Source: Desulforhopalus sp. IMCC35007 (lineage in GTDB: Bacteria > Desulfobacterota > Desulfobulbia > Desulfobulbales > Desulfocapsaceae). Taken from it: a DNA stretch of 64,000 bases. The stretch spans positions 115,799 to 179,798 of the forward strand of contig NZ_SWCN01000010.1 in the NCBI RefSeq assembly GCF_005116575.1, read 5' to 3'. Positions 8,544-18,647 of the stretch are shown one piece after another. Under the pieces are notes generated by a model. The model did no database searches and had not been told where the DNA came from. It saw nothing but the letters and a program-made list of their open reading frames with translations. Position 1 is the first letter of the stretch; every line of letters begins with the position of its first letter. The translations under genes and the position numbers were made by a program.

Positions 8544-11500
8544 TGGCGACCAATAAGCGCGTTGCGAATCGGCAACATCGCTGGTTGTCCAGCGTAGAAA
8601 TTACCGGTGTTGTATTAAGCGAACCTGTACTTGCAGATGCGGGTAACTTCCGTTCGCTCGATAAAAAAGAAATAGCAGAATTCAGAAAGCAAAGAGAGAT
8701 CTGGAATCTCCCCAAAGGAATGGTGGAAGGTGATGGTCAACCAGCTTGGCTAAACTTTATTTTAGAGGACTTCTTAGGACTTAAAGATAAAGACTATTGG
8801 CAGGTAGGCGCTGCTATTCCTGCGAATATGGTTGTGAATTTGTCAGAGCACCAGGAGGTATTGCGGCCCAATCGTATCTTAATAGATGACGGTCAACCTG
8901 TGATGCTAGTACTGGAAGTACCCAGAGAACAGTCACTTGATAGAACATGGCTTCAGGCGCAAGGGCGTTGGAAAGCATCGCCTACAACAAAACTTGATCG
9001 GTTATTGCGAGAGACGAAAGTAGAGTTAGGCCTGCTCACCAATGGTGAAGCATGGCGTTTGGTTGTGGCATCACCGTCAGAAACTACCTCTTGGTTAACG
9101 TGGACAGCTCATACCTGGAATGATGATATTCTTACCCTCGCAGCCTTTAAAAACTTGCTGGGAGAAACCCGTTTTTTTGCAGGACCTCGTGAAGAAGTAA
9201 TCTTAGAACTGATCAAGCAAAGTCGAGAGAGGCAGTTAGATGTTGCAGATCAACTCGGTAACCAGGTACGTGAAGCACTACAGCTATTAGTGCATGACCT
9301 GGATCGCGTTGATGCAGATCTAGATGGTGAGTATTTAAAAGACTATACAGAATCAGAAATTTTTGAATCTACGGTCGCTTTCATAATGCGACTGATATTT
9401 ACTCTTTATGCAGAAGAGAACGGTTTACTGCCGCATGGTAATGTAGCTTATGATCGCGCCTATGGTGTACTCCACCTGCTCACAGAACTTGAAGAGACCA
9501 AGCGGTTATCGCCCGACAAATTAAAGCATTCTTATTCTGCTTATGCCAGATTATTAGCCAGCACCCAACTTTTACATGATGGCAGTATCGACCCTGATAT
9601 CCGAATAGCTGCGCATGGTGGTCAGCTATTTGATCCAAACCGCTATCCATTGCTCGATGGTCGGACTAAAGCTGGTGTTTGGGCAACTGAGGAGCCAGAG
9701 CCGCCGAAGGTTCGGGATTCCGTCGTTCGTGATGTATTGCGTAGTCTCAAATACGCAAAGGCAGAAGGTGTACGCCAAATTGTCAGTTACCGTACCCTAG
9801 CAGTTGAACAGATTGGTCATATGTACGAGGGGTTGCTGGATCGCCGTGCTGCCCGAGCGCCTAGTCATGAGGCTCTACTCTTGTTGCAAGGTGGACCAAC
9901 AATCAAAGAGCCTGACCCTATCGCCGCTAGAACGTTCAGTGGATTAGATCAGGTCGTACTCATTAAGGCCATAGCAAAACTCACAAGCAAAACGGCGAAT
10001 ACGATTAGAACAGTTTTAGAACGTGAAGAAAATCGTCATAATCTACCCGACCTTGGGACAGATGATGTTGAATTATTGGAAATCGCAACTCCAGTTATTC
10101 GATTTATAAAGAAATTAGGAATTGTGCGCCCAGGTGGCTTATATATTACCCAAGGGCAAGATCGCCGATCGAGTGGAGCACACTACACTCCTCCCACACT
10201 TACAGAGCCAGTGGTTCGTCGTACTCTTGAGCATCAGGTTTATGTAAATGTTAAAGGAAAACCTGGGTTGCTCGTCGAGCCCAAACTCATCAAATCACCA
10301 GAGGAAATTTTAAGTCTCAAGGTTTGTGACCCTGCAATGGGATCGGGTGCATTCTTGGTCCAAGCAACACGATATTTGGCTAATAGATTAGTCGATGCTT
10401 GGGAGAGTGTGTCGACCAAACAGCCTGATGATGTTTTAACCATGCCTTTTGCACAGCCATCAAAGGGTAATGCAAGTGAAAACCTCATGCCTGATTCTCG
10501 AGAGGAGCGTATTGTGTTTGCTCGACGTTATGTGGCAGAGCGCTGTATTTACGGTGTGGATATGAATCGTTTGGCAGTTGAGATGGCCAAGCTGTCACTT
10601 TGGCTTACAACGCTTTCCAACGATCGACCGTTTACTTTTGTTGATCATGCTCTCAAGCATGGTAATTCATTAGTAGGCCTCACTCCTAAGCAGATTGAAG
10701 AATTTACCTGGAAGTCTATGGATGGAGAATTTGGTCCACTTTTCACGAGCAAATCGAATAGTGATGTTAAAGAGGTAGAGCAACATCGTGAAGAAATACA
10801 TAACATTCCAGATCATGATTTTATAGGAAAAGAGAAGGAAAATCGAATTGCAGAGAAATCTATAGAAACAATTCGCAGGAAGGCAACTGTTGCTATCGCA
10901 GCTTTTTTTAATGGTGCAAAACAGACAGAGCGTGAAAGCAATTTAGTCAGTTATCGTTATTGGCTGGAGCGGATAGATAAAGACAATAAAGCAAAGGCGG
11001 AAATTCTAAAGATCGTATATGACCTTACTTCAGGTGACAATCCTGTCATACCTTTCTGTTGGGGAATAGAGTTCCCTGAAGTGTTTAGTAGACGTGCAAG
11101 TGGATTTGACGCTATAGTTGGCAATCCGCCATTCCTTGGTGGAAAAAGAATTAGTACAGAGTTAGGGAAGCCATTTGCTGTTTGGTCTTCTGGTTACTCT
11201 GGAATGAATGGTAATGCAGATTTAGCTGCAAGATTCTTTAGAAGGGCTTTTGATTTAATAAATAGTAAAGGTTCAATTGGGTTTGTTTCTACAAATTCAA
11301 TATCACAGGGAGATACCAGGCGAGGGGGGCTCCGTTATATTTGCAATAATGGTGGAACTATTTATCATGCAGATAAACGTGTTAAATGGCCTGGCCAAGC
11401 CGCTGTAATAGTGAGTATAGTTTGTATATCCAAAAAAGAACTAGTAGTGAAATATCTTGATGATAAGCGTGTGAAGAATATCACTGCATTTTTGTTTCAT

Positions 11501-12508
11501 CAAGGTAGCTCTGATGACCCATACAAACTTGCACAAAATGCTGATCTAGGCTTTGTTGGCTGCGACATAAAAGGACAAGGCTTTTTGTTTGATGACAATG
11601 ATGAACTTGCGTCTCCTCGAAAGTTAGCTGATGAGCTAATTACCAATAACCCTAAGAATAAAGAATGCATATATGATTATATGAGCGGTGAAGAAATTAA
11701 TGACTCATATAATCATAAACCTATACGGAAAATAATATTTTTTGGGGACAAATCTTTAGAGGAAGCACGGTTATGGCCTGACCTAATTGATATTGTAGAG
11801 AAAAAAGTGAAATCAGAAAGGCAGTCTAAAAGTAAAGATCTTGCTAACTGGGACTGGTGGAGGTTTTGGAGGAACCGAAACAAACTAAGATCAAAAATTT
11901 CTAACCTTGAGAAAGTTATTGCTATTTCTAGAGTGAGCCAATGGGGCGCGATGGCTATGGTTTCTCCAAAACCAATCTACTCAGAGGCAGTAGTTATAAT
12001 AGCTTTAGAGGACACTGCCTCATTTGCAATATTGCAATCAAATATTCACGGAATTTGGAGCAGGTTTTTTAGCTCATCCATGAAAGATGATTTAAGATAC
12101 AGTGTCGAAGATTGTCTTGAGACATTTCCATTCCCAGACAAATGGCAACAAAATAAATTATTAAAGGATATCGGTGAAAAATTCTTAATTGCACGACAGT
12201 CTTATATGCAAGAGATTTCATGTGGTCTTACTCAATTCTATAATAGAATCAACTCTCCAGAAGAGAATAGCAAGAAAATAAGCGCATTAAGAAGTCTAAT
12301 TCAAGAAATTGATACGGCAGTAATTCAATCATATGGATGGGATGACATTCAATTGAGTTATGACTTTATTGAAGAATACAAGGTCCAGAACGGTAAAAAG
12401 AAAGCATGGAGATATCGCTGGCCCGATGATATTAGAGATGAAGTTTTAGGGCGGCTTTTATTTCGAAATTCCCAGTTATACAAGGATCAGTTAGAAGCTA
12501 AAATGTAA
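8543..12508 (+). CDS. drmMI: DISARM adenine-specific DNA methyltransferase DrmMI
   Basis: 1321 residues, Eco57I/type IIG-like architecture. The N-terminal ~450 residues resemble the restriction-type domain of such enzymes, although no clear D-ExK nuclease core is seen. The methyltransferase core has motif I DPAMGSGAF (D596), a YGVDMN segment, and catalytic motif IV NPPF (~860), as expected for N6-adenine enzymes; a target-recognition region follows. In class 1 DISARM, DrmMI marks host DNA as self. AAAGGAG at 8528 and the TGATG overlap with drmD fix the start. Base composition becomes more AT-rich after about 11,100, towards the recognition domain, consistent with exchange of specificity regions. 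Confidence 0.9.
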   Translation: MATNKRVANRQHRWLSSVEITGVVLSEPVLADAGNFRSLDKKEIAEFRKQREIWNLPKGMVEGDGQPAWLNFILEDFLGLKDKDYWQVGAAIPANMVVNLSEHQEVLRPNRILIDDGQPVMLVLEVPREQSLDRTWLQAQGRWKASPTTKLDRLLRETKVELGLLTNGEAWRLVVASPSETTSWLTWTAHTWNDDILTLAAFKNLLGETRFFAGPREEVILELIKQSRERQLDVADQLGNQVREALQLLVHDLDRVDADLDGEYLKDYTESEIFESTVAFIMRLIFTLYAEENGLLPHGNVAYDRAYGVLHLLTELEETKRLSPDKLKHSYSAYARLLASTQLLHDGSIDPDIRIAAHGGQLFDPNRYPLLDGRTKAGVWATEEPEPPKVRDSVVRDVLRSLKYAKAEGVRQIVSYRTLAVEQIGHMYEGLLDRRAARAPSHEALLLLQGGPTIKEPDPIAARTFSGLDQVVLIKAIAKLTSKTANTIRTVLEREENRHNLPDLGTDDVELLEIATPVIRFIKKLGIVRPGGLYITQGQDRRSSGAHYTPPTLTEPVVRRTLEHQVYVNVKGKPGLLVEPKLIKSPEEILSLKVCDPAMGSGAFLVQATRYLANRLVDAWESVSTKQPDDVLTMPFAQPSKGNASENLMPDSREERIVFARRYVAERCIYGVDMNRLAVEMAKLSLWLTTLSNDRPFTFVDHALKHGNSLVGLTPKQIEEFTWKSMDGEFGPLFTSKSNSDVKEVEQHREEIHNIPDHDFIGKEKENRIAEKSIETIRRKATVAIAAFFNGAKQTERESNLVSYRYWLERIDKDNKAKAEILKIVYDLTSGDNPVIPFCWGIEFPEVFSRRASGFDAIVGNPPFLGGKRISTELGKPFAVWSSGYSGMNGNADLAARFFRRAFDLINSKGSIGFVSTNSISQGDTRRGGLRYICNNGGTIYHADKRVKWPGQAAVIVSIVCISKKELVVKYLDDKRVKNITAFLFHQGSSDDPYKLAQNADLGFVGCDIKGQGFLFDDNDELASPRKLADELITNNPKNKECIYDYMSGEEINDSYNHKPIRKIIFFGDKSLEEARLWPDLIDIVEKKVKSERQSKSKDLANWDWWRFWRNRNKLRSKISNLEKVIAISRVSQWGAMAMVSPKPIYSEAVVIIALEDTASFAILQSNIHGIWSRFFSSSMKDDLRYSVEDCLETFPFPDKWQQNKLLKDIGEKFLIARQSYMQEISCGLTQFYNRINSPEENSKKISALRSLIQEIDTAVIQSYGWDDIQLSYDFIEEYKVQNGKKKAWRYRWPDDIRDEVLGRLLFRNSQLYKDQLEAKM

Positions 12509-12531
12509 TATGAATTGAAGTAGTCACGACT

Positions 12532-12577
12532 TGACCTGACAGTTACCAGATTTTTAAAGGTGGTAACTGTCAGGTCA
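12532..12577. terminator. 17-bp perfect inverted repeat between convergent DISARM operons
   Basis: Arms 12532-12548 and 12561-12577 are exact reverse complements around a 12-base loop containing TTTTT. It lies in the gap between convergent drmMI and drmC; the right arm supplies the drmC TGA. A bidirectional transcription stop is the simplest reading, although no long T-run follows either arm. Confidence 0.6.
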
Positions 12578-13396
12578 GTATGAATATGGGACTAAAATAT
12601 TTTTTGTTTTTAATATTTCAAAATGTTGGGCCATTATTTTGCTAGGGTCGCCTTGCATTCTAACTCCCATTTCGATATTACGATCCAAAGCATACATGGT
12701 GAGATTAGCCGAAGTTACCAACGCGTCTCGCCTGTCCGAAACGAGTACTTTGGCATGTAACTTCAAATGTTGATCATTTGAAGGGATTTTCCAGGTGAGA
12801 AGTAGAGGCAAAGGCAAATCTTTTGGCCAAAGTGATAAGAGAGTTTCCCGGTTGTTTTTACCGTAACCTTTCTCTCCTTTATCCAGTACTAATGTCACTT
12901 TAACGTTTCGAGTGACCGCTTGTGCAATCTGCTCAACGATATCATTTATTATACCCTCAGAGTCTTCCTTACCCGCCAACCAATAACCAACAACGAGTAG
13001 TTCTGTTTTCGAAGAAGCGATGATATCTTGAACTACTTGGCGGGTCGCTCGCAGATAGGAACCATCGACTTTAGGGCCCGACCAGACTACTTCTGTTTGA
13101 GTTGCCTCACGTTCAACTAAAAAAATAGCCTCTTTTATTGAAGAGAGCTGCAAGGCAAAACTATCATTATTTTGTTTGTGTAGATACTCGCTCCAGCATT
13201 TAATGAGATTTGTCAATGCCTTTTGGACTGTAGTACGCCCTGCTGCTAGCTTTGCGATACTGGCAGAACCAGATAGGTGGAATATTTCACCGTTTTGAAC
13301 AGCGAAAATGACCTCATCAATCACACCGGCATTCATCAGCTGCCGAACATTTTGTGCGAGCACTTTTGCTGTGCTTTCTGTTGTTCCCGTGATCAT
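12575..13396 (-). CDS. drmC: DISARM phospholipase D-like protein DrmC
   Basis: 273 residues with one clear HKD motif, LHAKVLVSD near residue 214, followed by SANLT, typical of the single-HKD PLD proteins of DISARM. Family members are nucleases or phosphodiesterases that usually act as dimers sharing one active site. DrmC was reported as dispensable for part of DISARM activity. ATG at 13396 is directly preceded by an in-frame GTG at 13399; neither has a good Shine-Dalgarno, and only a few bases separate it from the drmB stop, implying coupled translation. Last gene of the minus-strand half-operon. Confidence 0.88.
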   Translation of the reverse strand: MITGTTESTAKVLAQNVRQLMNAGVIDEVIFAVQNGEIFHLSGSASIAKLAAGRTTVQKALTNLIKCWSEYLHKQNNDSFALQLSSIKEAIFLVEREATQTEVVWSGPKVDGSYLRATRQVVQDIIASSKTELLVVGYWLAGKEDSEGIINDIVEQIAQAVTRNVKVTLVLDKGEKGYGKNNRETLLSLWPKDLPLPLLLTWKIPSNDQHLKLHAKVLVSDRRDALVTSANLTMYALDRNIEMGVRMQGDPSKIMAQHFEILKTKNILVPYSY

Positions 13397-13402
13397 CACT
13401 AT

Positions 13403-15208
13403 TTATTTAAAATATGCCATGTCGTCATATGCCATAGTAGGAACGAGAAAGTTACGATCAAGAAAACGGTTAAACGCTTCGCAAGAGGTTTCAGGAGCTA
13501 ATAGGCAAGCATGACAGGCGGCACCATTTATCGTGGCATGTACATCTGGTTGATGATCGGCGCAAAGAGGGTCGGACGAACATCGCTTGGCATTTTGTAG
13601 AGCACTGTGGGCCAAGTTCGGGAAGCGCTCCTTAGTTCCAAGATCGACCAAACCACCCAAGCTCCCTTCTGAATCAGCACTTGCTGTATACAACAAGATA
13701 CCTGCCATTCTCTTTTCGGGGTCAGTGTTGCAGTTACTGTAGATTCGTTCTCGAACAGATGATTCTGAATACCCACAATCTAAGGCAAGTTGACGCATCA
13801 GGACATGTGATAAGCTATGCAGCAATAGATAGCGAGCACCAGGGAAATCGTCAGCATCAACTCCACGTTCTGTTGCCCATTCTTGGTACTTTTGCTTAAT
13901 GGCAGCAGTACGTTTCTGTACGGCAGGTTGGGTTTCCCAGCTATTCAGAGCCTCTTCCTTCAACTCTATAAATATACCTTCACCACGTACTTCTACTGCA
14001 GGCAGCCAATCTTGGCGTTCTTTGTAGATAGGTGCACGGGACGCTCCTATGCCATCATCATCCATACCAGAAGCATAATCTATTCGCGTAAAACTGGTGA
14101 GAGCTCTTACTTCCAGCAGCTTACGTGCCAAGACAATACGGTCTACCTTATCAACTAAAAAGTCAGGGACTTCACCAGCCTCTAAAAAGAAATCTGACTG
14201 ATCGCCTTGATTACTTGCTGCAATATCTCTAAATGCATTCCATTCAGGCAGACGCAAATCAATCTCATCAGTTTCGATTTCTCCACGTTCTTTCAGTAAG
14301 GTTTGATAAATATCCTCTGGTTTGAACCCAACAAGTGAAGGGAACATTTCCATATCCAGCATGAGCTGTAATTTTTCGGGGGTATCAATTTTTTCAATCT
14401 GATGTTGAGGGCATTTTTTTAGAGCTTGACCAATAGGGCTGGCAGCTTCTTTGATTGATAGTGCGCTACGAACCATAGGAAACCAGCCATTTGTGGCACC
14501 TCGCTGGATTGCCCGTACCTGTCCAGCATGTGCACACGTTTTTGAATCTTTATTCTTAATTCCGAGCCATGGGCGTTTGCGTGTGCATTCACCTAGAACC
14601 AAACTTCTATTTTCGCCAAACGCATCACTCACACTTCTTTTTTTACCACAAGTGCAGTAGATCCAGATATCTGACACCGATCCTGTATTTCCTGAATACA
14701 CTAGGCGCATACGTTGATTACACCTCGGATTCTCCTCTTTGTGGACGTAAACACGCCAGGGGAAGTCATCAATGTGTCCGCTTGGGCAGGCTACGACAAA
14801 AGGGGCCGGAACAGTGGGAGCACGAAATCTCCCTCGGCCTTTGCAGTTGGGAGCTTTACATTCCATCTCCTGCATCTTTTCATTGTACTCAACAAGTCCT
14901 TCACTAGGCTCAGAAAGCGTAGCGCATTCAGGATGCGTACACACCTGATAGCGGGGAAACAAAAACGTAGGCACAGTGCCCCGTTTAGAAAAATAATTGC
15001 CACTTGCAGGTTCGGCAGAGAAAAATCGTTTGACTCTAAGTGCTCTCTGGAGGCGAGGTTCGTGGATAGCTTGATCTTCATCCAATCTCCAGCCATCAAT
15101 GCCCGCTACAATGACTGATAAGGTTTGGAGATCTACAATCGCCCCAGGGCCAAAAGTTGTGATTACCTGGCTTGGGCGCACATCACCAATAGCTCTTTTA
15201 CTCGTCAT
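13403..15208 (-). CDS. drmB: DISARM DUF1998 protein DrmB
   Basis: 601 residues beginning SKRAIGDVRPSQ, the conserved DrmB N-terminus, and ending in the DUF1998 domain (LLLHSLSHVLMRQLAL, then GSLGGLVDLG). Several Cys pairs (CTHPEC, CKAPNC near residues 80-120, and CHACLLAPETSC near the end) suggest zinc binding. DrmB forms the DNA-binding DrmAB core with the helicase DrmA. ATG 15208 is chosen over 15226: it sits 4 bases after the drmA stop and has AGAGGA about 9 bases upstream. Confidence 0.92.
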   Translation of the reverse strand: MTSKRAIGDVRPSQVITTFGPGAIVDLQTLSVIVAGIDGWRLDEDQAIHEPRLQRALRVKRFFSAEPASGNYFSKRGTVPTFLFPRYQVCTHPECATLSEPSEGLVEYNEKMQEMECKAPNCKGRGRFRAPTVPAPFVVACPSGHIDDFPWRVYVHKEENPRCNQRMRLVYSGNTGSVSDIWIYCTCGKKRSVSDAFGENRSLVLGECTRKRPWLGIKNKDSKTCAHAGQVRAIQRGATNGWFPMVRSALSIKEAASPIGQALKKCPQHQIEKIDTPEKLQLMLDMEMFPSLVGFKPEDIYQTLLKERGEIETDEIDLRLPEWNAFRDIAASNQGDQSDFFLEAGEVPDFLVDKVDRIVLARKLLEVRALTSFTRIDYASGMDDDGIGASRAPIYKERQDWLPAVEVRGEGIFIELKEEALNSWETQPAVQKRTAAIKQKYQEWATERGVDADDFPGARYLLLHSLSHVLMRQLALDCGYSESSVRERIYSNCNTDPEKRMAGILLYTASADSEGSLGGLVDLGTKERFPNLAHSALQNAKRCSSDPLCADHQPDVHATINGAACHACLLAPETSCEAFNRFLDRNFLVPTMAYDDMAYFK

Positions 15209-15212
15209 TGTA

Positions 15213-18200
15213 TTATTCCTCTTCACTCAAATAAAAAGCAGCCGTTGGCTCAACTTCTCGTAATGAACCGGGCGTAGCCCATTGCCCTTCGTTATCAGTA
15301 CCTGATGTTTTTAGCAGTACTCTTGAATTATTGGGTGGTTTTTCACCACTTTTCAGCCACGAATATCTCAAGAGATCACTAGCGTAATGTGCCCAATCAT
15401 CTCGGCTTGACATGAGCCGATCTTTTACAAGCTGTGCATCTTTTTTGCCAACGACTGCCGCAGCTCGTAGTGTTACATCGTCAATCATGAGGTTAGTTTC
15501 ATTAGATGCAGGATCAAAATTTTGTGCATGTACCTCACGCGACATGTTTTGACCTTTTAATCGTTGCATTGCAGCAAAGGTGCCCCGCAACCCGCGATCA
15601 AGTGCACGTGAGGAAAACGGTGTCACACTGATTGCTTCTACATAGCGATAGAGTGCAGCGTGGTATGCTCTAAAGTGTTCGTAATGTGAAAGATCACGTG
15701 GGCCAAGCCAGTTGTACATAGTTATGACCAGGCCCGGATGTTTACGACCAACCCGGCTGGTTGCCTGGATGTACTCGGCAGTACTCTTAGGTTGACCTGT
15801 AACTACCATCAAACCCAGGCGGTCAATATCGACCCCGACTGATATCATATTGGTGGCAAGTAAAACATCAACAGGGTGTTGTTTACCTTTTTCTCTCGGG
15901 AACTTGATATCTAATTTTTTCAAAAGACCTGGGATTTTCCACGAGTCGAGACGGCTTGTGAGTTCCTCTGGATCGTTTATATAGCGTTGAGGCAGACCAC
16001 GTTGACGATGCAGATATCTGAGTCGCTTCTTGATATCATCCTCAACCAGTCGACGTGCGCCACCCAGTGCTCGAAGACTATTGAAATACCCTACAATGGT
16101 CGCATATGGATCTGCGGCTTGAGAATCTCTGGTGATTTCGGCTTCACCTGCTGCGAGCAATGCAGCATACACCCTTACCAATAAGGTTTTGGTACTTGAT
16201 CCTGGCGCATTTAGCCCGACATAGAGTCGCCCTGCGGTCTTATCGTCATCAAGTTTTATTTCCTGTTCTTTCGCAAAAAAAGAATCTTTTGAAGAGAGCC
16301 CACTTGGAGGGAAAATTGCCAAATCTCGATTGTAAAGCTGCCGAATCTGTTCACGAGCTCGGCGAATTGTTGCTGTTGAGGCAATTATTTTAGCGGGTAC
16401 GGTTACACCTGTTTCAATTTCGACCCTTGTTATGAAGTCTATAGCAGTTTCATACAAGCCTACCATCGTGCCCAGCGGACCTGAAATCAAATGAAGTTCA
16501 TCTTGAATAATTAATTCAGGAGGAACAAGCCGGTTAGCTGGTTGGTCATCTTTTACTACGCGTTGGTTAGGTTTGTCTCCATGGCCAGGAGTGAGGTGTC
16601 CATATGTGGGGCTGTAGCGATCTCGTAAACCAAACAGACCTTGTGTCTCGCCTTTGAACGGCATTCGAGCAAATTTATCTACTGTGGCAATAACTAAAGA
16701 GGGGCATGCGCGGTAGATTTCATCATCCACGACTACGACAGGTAATCCTTCGTTATTTGACTTTCGAGCGCAGAATTCACATTTGGGATTTGGACAGCGA
16801 ATAATGGTTTTTAGCCTAGCATTATCAAAATGATAGGTTTGATTTTCCGGTTTGCCTTGAGGTGTAACCAAGGAAGTACCACAACGAGGGCAGGAAACCA
16901 GTTGTACAGGGCTTCCATCCTTTGGCTTTTTCCCATCGTTCAAATCCTCTAGAGCCTTGCCGGAAGCTTTTGCATCATTTGGCGTAGTGGCTTTACCAAC
17001 CCATAATCCGATCTTAAAAGGCTCGTTCCCCCATTTTCCTGGATCGCTCTTTCTCACCAACTCACAGGAACATATGAGTGCGGTGGCCCGCTGAAACTGT
17101 TGTACAGTCAAGAGGCGCAAAGTGTAGCGCATGATTATTGCGACACCCGCACTGGAATCTAGTCCGCCGATATCTCCACGCAAGCGGCGATAGGCCAGAG
17201 TAAAAGCAGCTAAGCCAAGGTAAGCTTCAGTTTTACCACCACCAGTAGGGAACCAGAGAAGATCGACGAGTTCTCTGTCTTTCGCTACATTTTCTCCTGG
17301 GTTGGGTTTGTTCACCATACTGGAAATATTGAGCAGGATGAAACCCATCTGGAATGGTCGCCACGTTCGGTTATACCACTCATCGTGGTCGCTGGAGTTA
17401 CCTACAATTTCACCGGTGTCTCTGTTGTGGTCAGCCCATATTGCATGGATACGTTGATCCCACATAACGTGGTTTGCAAATAAGAATGCCTCAAAAGCTA
17501 TACCTTCATCTCTTATGAGTTTAAGGCCTTCACGCATTCGGTGTGCCGCATCTTCACATGCCTCAATGAGTACTTTAGTTGTATCCTGGTTCTCTGGGCT
17601 AGAGGTGAATGGTGTTCCTTTTGCTTCTTGTTTTCGATCTGTAACCCACTTTTCATAAGAAATAAGGAGTGGCTCTATTGCATTGAAAACCGCATTTGGC
17701 GTTGTACTCTTACTGAGTTGAAACATATCCAGATTGAGATCAGCAATATCGCCACTTTGGGCAATCAAGCTGGGAACCTCAAAATTAGGAATGAAATCAG
17801 TGGAAATGTTACTTACTTTATCTCCAGCTGAATTAAGACCATCCCATTTTGTAGCAACCCCATGACCAGTTGCAAATTCTTTTGCATCACGGTAGAGGAT
17901 GTTGGCGGTGGCGATTTCTGGATCTTTTGAGATATCTTTGTCGAAATCTTTTGCGATGAAGATAGGCGATTGATTCTCTGAAAAAAATTCCAGTGTTGGC
18001 TGCATTAACCATTGCTGATCTTTTGTCCTGTCAGAATCATCCCCCTTCGGTCGTCTATTCACAAGAAAAAGGCTAATAGCTTTAGCCCCATCAATGTGAT
18101 GAACTACACCTTCCAAGAATACTTGACCGTCTCCATCACCATCTTCACCAGGGGCCCTAAAACCATATGGTGTAATTGTGACTGTCGATGGTGCATTGGA

Positions 18201-18647
18201 TATTGATAATGGTATTGGTGTGATTTTTCCTATATTGCTAATAGGAATATTTTCAATCAAAATCATACGTTGATATCGTTGCCAGTAGATTCCTCCACCT
18301 TCTACTTCATCTTTTTCGCGACGATAATCGCCCCACATCACTTTAGCGTTTATCGACTCAATGTTTTTAGAGACGAGAAAAGATAGTCCCATTGAAGATG
18401 GGTTGAAACCTACAATGAGTGGCGGTTGAGGCTCGTACTCACCAGCCTCGTCATCATCACTTCCGCTTGCAAGCGGATCATTTTCCATCTCAGGTATTTC
18501 AGACTTTAAGGGAGCAAGGCGTCCAATAACATAGCGTGTGGTAGGGAACTCTGTAATAGTCTCATCTTCTGATGTTGGTCCCATTAATTCTCTTTGCAGA
18601 GCATCAAGAATTCGAGATCGTGATTCGCGCTTGCTACTATCAGGCAT
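15213..18647 (-). CDS. drmA: DISARM helicase DrmA
   Basis: 1144-residue superfamily 2 helicase. Motifs: FPTGGGKTEA (Walker A, ~469), IIQDELHL (DExH-type, ~714), ASTATIRRA, and a helicase C domain with LLATNMISVGVDIDRLG and QATSRVGRKHPG. Four cysteines (CPRCGTS, then CPNPKCEFC, ~590-640) form a probable zinc ribbon inserted between the helicase lobes. DrmA is the core DISARM helicase and binds DNA with DrmB. The start at 18647 overlaps the methyltransferase gene by 8 bases; an in-frame ATG at 18710 is possible but lies deeper in that gene. Part of drmMII-drmA-drmB-drmC. Confidence 0.92.
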   Translation of the reverse strand: MPDSSKRESRSRILDALQRELMGPTSEDETITEFPTTRYVIGRLAPLKSEIPEMENDPLASGSDDDEAGEYEPQPPLIVGFNPSSMGLSFLVSKNIESINAKVMWGDYRREKDEVEGGGIYWQRYQRMILIENIPISNIGKITPIPLSISNAPSTVTITPYGFRAPGEDGDGDGQVFLEGVVHHIDGAKAISLFLVNRRPKGDDSDRTKDQQWLMQPTLEFFSENQSPIFIAKDFDKDISKDPEIATANILYRDAKEFATGHGVATKWDGLNSAGDKVSNISTDFIPNFEVPSLIAQSGDIADLNLDMFQLSKSTTPNAVFNAIEPLLISYEKWVTDRKQEAKGTPFTSSPENQDTTKVLIEACEDAAHRMREGLKLIRDEGIAFEAFLFANHVMWDQRIHAIWADHNRDTGEIVGNSSDHDEWYNRTWRPFQMGFILLNISSMVNKPNPGENVAKDRELVDLLWFPTGGGKTEAYLGLAAFTLAYRRLRGDIGGLDSSAGVAIIMRYTLRLLTVQQFQRATALICSCELVRKSDPGKWGNEPFKIGLWVGKATTPNDAKASGKALEDLNDGKKPKDGSPVQLVSCPRCGTSLVTPQGKPENQTYHFDNARLKTIIRCPNPKCEFCARKSNNEGLPVVVVDDEIYRACPSLVIATVDKFARMPFKGETQGLFGLRDRYSPTYGHLTPGHGDKPNQRVVKDDQPANRLVPPELIIQDELHLISGPLGTMVGLYETAIDFITRVEIETGVTVPAKIIASTATIRRAREQIRQLYNRDLAIFPPSGLSSKDSFFAKEQEIKLDDDKTAGRLYVGLNAPGSSTKTLLVRVYAALLAAGEAEITRDSQAADPYATIVGYFNSLRALGGARRLVEDDIKKRLRYLHRQRGLPQRYINDPEELTSRLDSWKIPGLLKKLDIKFPREKGKQHPVDVLLATNMISVGVDIDRLGLMVVTGQPKSTAEYIQATSRVGRKHPGLVITMYNWLGPRDLSHYEHFRAYHAALYRYVEAISVTPFSSRALDRGLRGTFAAMQRLKGQNMSREVHAQNFDPASNETNLMIDDVTLRAAAVVGKKDAQLVKDRLMSSRDDWAHYASDLLRYSWLKSGEKPPNNSRVLLKTSGTDNEGQWATPGSLREVEPTAAFYLSEEE

